A stretch of 27,208 bases of DNA from Candidatus Nitrosocaldaceae archaeon. GTDB taxonomy: Archaea > Thermoproteota > Nitrososphaeria > Nitrososphaerales > Nitrosocaldaceae. The position numbers and the translations under genes were made by a program. The stretch spans positions 1 through 27,208 of the forward strand of contig BPGC01000020.1 of assembly GCA_026002835.1 (NCBI GenBank). Reading direction: 5' to 3'. Below the pieces are notes generated by a model. The model worked only from the letters and a program-made list of their open reading frames with translations, was not told the DNA's origin and did not search any database. This document shows positions 22,882 through 27,208 of the stretch, in pieces (within the stretch, counting starts at the first letter, position 1; every line of letters starts with the position of its first letter).

Positions 22882-24483
22882 TTAAATATATTTATCTAAT
22901 TCTTTAACTATATTCTTTATACCTTCTTCTCCAATATCTGCAATATAATTACCTAATCTAGGTCCTTTATCGCTTCCTAGAATTATCTTATACAATAGTT
23001 TAAAGAACTCTCTTGGCTCGATACCATTGTTCCTTGCTATATTGAATATATTGGATTGTATCTCTTTAGCATCTATCTCTTTAAGGTTTATTAGCATATG
23101 CTTAAACTCTCTTAATGCTTCTTTGCTCTTCTCATCTAATGTTAATGCTTCTTTCTCTTTTTCTATGCCAAAATCATCTGCATAATTGATTGCTAATCTT
23201 ATCTTTGTTAATAGATAATCATCTATCTCTTTGATCATGCCATACTTTTGCAACCTTTTTATTATAAATTCTTCTCTATTCTCCTTTGTCATAGATGCTA
23301 GGTTTACTAATAGCATATAAGGTATATGCTTTGAAGGCTTATCTTTAGGTTTTAGATGATTGATATATTCATACAAGCCTTTAAGTTTTATAGCCTTCAT
23401 CTCATTCTCTTCTTTTATCTTATTGAAATATAGATCCTCTAACCTATCATACTCATCCATCAATCTAGGGATATCTTCTATGCTTATATTTCTAGTTCCA
23501 GCTATCCTTTTGTATAATAATAGTAATAATGATTGAGGAGTTCCATATCTTAGCCATACTTGGGGAGTAAATACATTTCCAGCAGACTTGCTTATCTTCT
23601 TACCTCCTTTATCTAGGAACATCTCATATCTTACATGTGTTGGATGAGGATAATTCAGTATATTATCTGCAACCCAATCATTAACCTTTACTGAATCTGC
23701 GATATCTTTTCCATATGCTTCAAACCTTACATCAAATGCTTTCCATCTAGAAGCAAACTCTACCTTCCAACTCAATTTACCATCATCCTTAGTAATATCT
23801 GCTTCTCCTTCATAATTGCATCCTTCTATGAATTTATTACCTATAGTAGCTCCTTTGCATCTATATCTAACTCTCTTCTCATCTTCTAAATACTCATATG
23901 CTTCAGCAACATATATCCTCTGACAATTTTTGCATATAGGAAAGTATGGTAATACCTTCTTAAACTTGTCTTGTAAAGTCAATTCTTCAATCTTCTCTCC
24001 TATTATCTTGCTATTCTTTAAGATGGTATCTATCTCCTCTTTCATCAGACCTTGTTTATAAGTATCTATGCCTCTCTGAAATCTATATTTTATATCTAGT
24101 TTGTCTAAAGCATCTAATAGCATACTACTCATATGCAAACCATAGCTATCATGACAATTGTAAGGATCTGGTATGCTTGAGACTGGTTTAGCTATATAAT
24201 CATTCAACCATTCTGGTAAGCCATAAGGAACTTTTCTCAATCCATCCATATCATCTGAATATGCAATAAGTTCTGATTTATAGCCTAGATTCTCTAATGC
24301 TAGTTTAACTCCATATGCTCTAACAGCATCGCCTAAACTGCCTATATGAGGAATTCCAGATGCTCCTAAGCCACTCTCAACTCTGATTAATTCTAACGAT
24401 CTTCCTAACTTCTTCTCTCTTTCAATTATCTCATATGCTAGTTTATCTAGCCATGTTCCTTTGCCTATTATCTCTGCTTCCAT
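22882..24483 (-). CDS. lysS: Lysyl-tRNA synthetase, class I
   Basis: The 533-residue enzyme charges tRNA-Lys. It is the class I form common in archaea, with the HIGH-like HIGS at 46-49 (SGIPHIGSLGD), KISKS at 296-300 and a zinc site made by C184, C187, C209 and C222. The helical anticodon-binding region fills the C-terminal third. The ATG at 24483 has a TATA-like ATATAAATT about 27 nt upstream on the minus strand. It is the probable first gene of a lysS-rgy transcript, with a 20-nt gap. Confidence 0.95.
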   Translation of the reverse strand: MEAEIIGKGTWLDKLAYEIIEREKKLGRSLELIRVESGLGASGIPHIGSLGDAVRAYGVKLALENLGYKSELIAYSDDMDGLRKVPYGLPEWLNDYIAKPVSSIPDPYNCHDSYGLHMSSMLLDALDKLDIKYRFQRGIDTYKQGLMKEEIDTILKNSKIIGEKIEELTLQDKFKKVLPYFPICKNCQRIYVAEAYEYLEDEKRVRYRCKGATIGNKFIEGCNYEGEADITKDDGKLSWKVEFASRWKAFDVRFEAYGKDIADSVKVNDWVADNILNYPHPTHVRYEMFLDKGGKKISKSAGNVFTPQVWLRYGTPQSLLLLLYKRIAGTRNISIEDIPRLMDEYDRLEDLYFNKIKEENEMKAIKLKGLYEYINHLKPKDKPSKHIPYMLLVNLASMTKENREEFIIKRLQKYGMIKEIDDYLLTKIRLAINYADDFGIEKEKEALTLDEKSKEALREFKHMLINLKEIDAKEIQSNIFNIARNNGIEPREFFKLLYKIILGSDKGPRLGNYIADIGEEGIKNIVKELDKYI

Positions 24484-24561
24484 ACTCGTATCTTTGGATA
24501 ACTTTAATTTATATCATACAATGGATAGGTATTTTATCTAAATCTAGAATATTAGTATTGT

Positions 24562-25432
24562 ATGAGCAAAGATGAATTATTCTCAGAAAGAATGGGATTC
24601 AAACCGAAGAAGAGTATTCAATATGATGATATGGATAAAGAGTTAAGAACTGATCTATGGAATATATTTTATATAGGAAGTAGAGCTATGAATATAAGAG
24701 ATTTTCATATATGTTCAATAATCCTGATATATTGAGTAATGAATTTATAATACGCATCTAAATGATTCTTATTATGATGAAATTAAATCTTTTCTAATAA
24801 AAGTTTGGCATAATCATATACATAAACCTTTAGATGAATTAGATATAAATGAATTTAAAATATTCTTAATAAATAATAAATAGTATGAAGTATACGATCT
24901 TATAGAATATTCCATTAAGAATTATCCTTTTGAGGATAAGGATAAATACATAAATGCTCTTAATTTAAAACAATTCTGCATATAGAGTAATTGGCTATAC
25001 AATAAGTTCTACAACTAATAAACATGAGATAGAAAAAGCTCAAAATACTCCTTTGCAACAGTTAATAAACATATAGAAACTGCTCTTAAATATCTATCTG
25101 ATAAAGAAAACCCAGATTATAGAAATGCTATAAAAGAAGCTATAATAGCTGTTGAATTATTAGCAAAGATAATAAGCAATATGCCAGATGCAACGTTAGC
25201 ACCAGCACTAGATCAAGCATTTAAAATACTTAAGATCGATAATGAGAAGTTGAAAGAAGCATTCAAGAACTTGTATGGATACACAAATACAGAAGGAGGA
25301 ATATGACATGGCTCAACTGTTATATCAAATCCAGGAGTTGAAGATGCTAGATTCATAATTATAACTTGTTCAGCATTCATCAATTATCTTATAGAAAAAG
25401 CAGAGAAAGCTGGAATAAAACTAAATGAATGA
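24562..25432 (+). pseudogene. Decayed AbiJ-like abortive-infection protein
   Basis: No long frame is open, but pieces in successive frames rebuild one protein. An ATG at 24562 gives LFSERMGFKPKKSIQYDDMD..ELRTDLWNIF, the N-terminal domain seen in AbiJ-type proteins (AbiJ-NTD4). Further pieces read FLIKVWHNHIHKPLDEL and YEVYDLIEYSIKNYPFEDKD, and the C-terminal part reads HIETALKYLSDKENPDYRNA, EAFKNLYGYTNTEGGI and CSAFINYLIEKAEKAG, ending at TGA 25430. Disablements include TGA at 24733, TAG at 24881, at least two frameshifts around 24740-25060 and a TGA at 25304 where the family has Arg. The intact protein would have had about 290 residues and probably acted in phage defence. The following gap (25433-25563) shows nothing recognisable. 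Confidence 0.78.
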
Positions 25433-25563
25433 TAAAAACTCTAATATATCGCTGATGATCACTAAAAAGATAAACTATCTCAACGTATATTATATATACA
25501 AGAAGATATTATAAACAATAATACAGATCTTTAAAAGAATTAAATAGAAGAACTATAGACGAG

Positions 25564-27117
25564 TTAGAGATATTTAACCATATAAGATCCTTCCAATTTA
25601 TATCCTAACCTTCTATAATACTCTCTAGTTCCTACAGCACTTATAACCAAGATCTTTTCTAAATTATGAGATAAAGCTATATTCTCTGCCTCTTGCATAA
25701 GCATTGAACCATAACCTTTGTGCTGATAACTCTTTGAATCTTTCTCGCCTAATGCTAACGCTCTTCCATAAACATGTAGTTCTCTAACTATACAACATCT
25801 ATATCCTTTAATCTCATCTCTATGAGCATTATTGCTAGGAATCCTTAACCTTAGAAAACCTAGTAATGCATCATTATCCTCTATAGATATGAAATACTCT
25901 TTTCCATTAGATGCATTATACTCTTCTCTAATTATCTTAGGATCGTTAATCTTTGCATTCTTTAAGCCTGCCTCTCTACATCTTATACAATTACATCTTT
26001 TACCTTCTCTAGCAAGCTTTGCTAATACTAGCTGTCTAAGATTACCATGTTTAACTCCAGCTATGATCTCTTTACTATCAACTTCTCTCTGCATACGCAT
26101 GATCCTTATCCATCTAGGAACTCTACTCTTGACTTTTGCTAATAATTCAATCATCTCCTCCTCAGTATATGGTTTATACTTACCTTCTTTATACAATTGA
26201 TACAATCCAGTCCCTTCAATTACTAATGTAGGATAAAGTTTGAGCATATCTGGTTTAAATCTATCATCATTGAATAATAACATAAAGTCATTATAATCTT
26301 GTTCTAACGAAGATCCAGGTAAACCAGGCATCATATGTGCAACTATCTTATAACCAGCATCTCTAGCAATTTGGAATGCTTCTATAACATCATCTAGAGT
26401 ATGACCTCTATTAACCAATTGATATACTTTATTGCTCAATGATTGAACTCCTATCTCTACCTTAGTTGCTCCATATCTTAGCATAAGATCTATATGCTGT
26501 TTTTTACAATAATCTGGCTTTGTCTCTATAGTTAATCCAACATTCCTAGAGTATGCTTGCTCATTATATTGTAGAGCTTCTTCTAATGTATTAGCTTTAA
26601 ATCCATTCAATGCATCATAACATGATTTTATAAAATATTCTTGGTAATCTCTAGGCATGAATAGGAATGTCCCACCAACTATAACTATCTCAACCTTGCT
26701 TATATCATGTCCAAGCTCGTTAAATTTATCGAGTTTAGATTTGACTTGCATATATGGATCGAAATTGTATCTCTGAGCAGCTATACTTGCAGGAGAGGTA
26801 TTAGTATAGCTATTAGCAGTATTTATCTCAATGCCACCTGGGCAATATATGCATCTTCCATGAGGACAAGGATAAGGCATGGGCATGGCTGATATTACTA
26901 TAACACCAGATGCAGATCTAGAAGGTCTTACCGTTAATAAATGCCTAACATGTTCATCGTTAACATACTTGAGTATATCACTTCGTTTAGGCAATGAACT
27001 TAAAGCATATTTAGATGAAATATTTTTTATTATCTTATTAATAGATCTATCATCCAATTCATGATTCAGCATAGATGCTATCTCTATGCATGCATGAGTA
27101 TACTTATCCATATGCAA
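25564..27117 (-). CDS. elp3: Elp3: radical SAM / GNAT tRNA wobble-uridine modification enzyme
   Basis: The 517-residue protein has the radical SAM cluster motif C-x4-C-x2-C (C84, C89, C92 in CPHGRCIYC), the segments VEIVIVGGTF and GLTIETKPDYC, a zinc-type cysteine group (CNCIRC near residue 375) and a C-terminal GNAT domain ending REYYRRLGYKLEGSYMVKYL. It uses acetyl-CoA to make the carboxymethyl precursor of cm5U34 in tRNAs. In archaea it works without other Elongator subunits. The first Met codons (27117 or 27111) cannot be separated. It stands alone beside the AbiJ-like wreck. Confidence 0.95.
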   Translation of the reverse strand: MHMDKYTHACIEIASMLNHELDDRSINKIIKNISSKYALSSLPKRSDILKYVNDEHVRHLLTVRPSRSASGVIVISAMPMPYPCPHGRCIYCPGGIEINTANSYTNTSPASIAAQRYNFDPYMQVKSKLDKFNELGHDISKVEIVIVGGTFLFMPRDYQEYFIKSCYDALNGFKANTLEEALQYNEQAYSRNVGLTIETKPDYCKKQHIDLMLRYGATKVEIGVQSLSNKVYQLVNRGHTLDDVIEAFQIARDAGYKIVAHMMPGLPGSSLEQDYNDFMLLFNDDRFKPDMLKLYPTLVIEGTGLYQLYKEGKYKPYTEEEMIELLAKVKSRVPRWIRIMRMQREVDSKEIIAGVKHGNLRQLVLAKLAREGKRCNCIRCREAGLKNAKINDPKIIREEYNASNGKEYFISIEDNDALLGFLRLRIPSNNAHRDEIKGYRCCIVRELHVYGRALALGEKDSKSYQHKGYGSMLMQEAENIALSHNLEKILVISAVGTREYYRRLGYKLEGSYMVKYL

Positions 27118-27133
27118 CTTTAATAATAAATTA

Positions 27134-27189
27134 AAATAAAAAGGTTATTAATTATTACACATAAATCTATTGACTATAACCTTTTATTT
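27134..27189. promoter_or_regulatory. Inverted promoter-like repeats upstream of elp3
   Basis: AAATAAAAAGGTTAT (27134-27148) and ATAACCTTTTATTT (27176-27189) are inverted copies differing by one A. Each looks like a BRE plus TATA unit pointing outwards, one towards elp3 and the other towards a gene beyond the window edge. A divergent promoter pair, possibly co-regulated, is the simplest reading. Confidence 0.4.
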
Positions 27190-27208
27190 AAGAAATGCTA
27201 TCTCATTA

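Noticed and set aside
25304..25306. In-frame TGA in the AbiJ-like gene as a possible selenocysteine or recoding site.
   Set aside because: The family has Arg here (CGA or AGA to TGA by one change), and the same gene has other stops and frameshifts.

Overview
The window is strongly A/T-rich (about two-thirds A+T by eye) and reads as chromosomal DNA of a hyperthermophilic archaeon of the TACK group. Reverse gyrase points to growth at high temperature. Ribosomal proteins S25e and L13e, RNA polymerase subunit K/Rpo6, deoxyhypusine synthase, class I lysyl-tRNA synthetase and intron-bearing tRNAs are archaeal. S25e and L13e argue against Euryarchaeota, and a full-length canonical SMC argues against typical Crenarchaeota. 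A thermophilic Nitrososphaeria/Caldarchaeales/Geothermarchaeota-like lineage fits best, but this is inference. Several genes have a TATA-like box about 25 nt before the ATG, suggesting mostly leaderless mRNAs.

Layout. 1-925: a decayed IS element with recognisable terminal inverted repeats and a broken DDE transposase, lying next to an intron-containing tRNA-Leu(CAA) (946-1042). 1084-3800: a housekeeping block with a PAC2-family protein, S25e, a cyclophilin-like protein, RpoK, an HTH regulator with a Cys/His tail and L13e. 3887-8510: SMC with a small membrane protein translationally coupled downstream, and a divergent methyltransferase carrying an N-terminal Trm112-like zinc ribbon. 8502-10534: a small unknown protein, then a short cysteinyl-tRNA-synthetase-like protein with an altered zinc site whose gene overlaps a GNAT acetyltransferase gene. 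10535-11514: a HEPN-like gene broken by an apparent 1-nt frameshift. 11545-14573: deoxyhypusine synthase, a PfkB sugar kinase and myo-inositol-1-phosphate synthase. 14751-19236: aspartokinase, a CDF metal transporter, two small unknown proteins, a B12-binding mutase subunit and an Nsun-type RNA m5C methyltransferase. 19299-19569: tRNA-Leu(TAA) with two introns and tRNA-Thr(TGT). 19538-24483: reverse gyrase, whose last codons run antisense into tRNA-Thr, and class I LysRS upstream of it. 24562-25432: a decayed AbiJ-like abortive-infection gene. 25564-27117: Elp3.

Most genes serve translation and RNA modification (tRNAs, LysRS, Elp3, Nsun, DHS, S25e, L13e), transcription (RpoK, HTH) or chromosome topology (SMC, reverse gyrase). 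Inositol-phosphate synthase fits either inositol phospholipids or the thermoprotectant di-myo-inositol phosphate. The accessory layer consists of three genetic wrecks: the IS transposase, the HEPN-like gene and the AbiJ-like gene.

The best candidate for undescribed biology is the overlapping pair at 8763-10534. It encodes a CysRS fold lacking two of the four zinc ligands and the anticodon-binding region, coupled to an acyltransferase. This resembles MshC/MshD logic in mycothiol synthesis, but the substrate is unknown. No CRISPR array, rRNA or replication origin was recognised.
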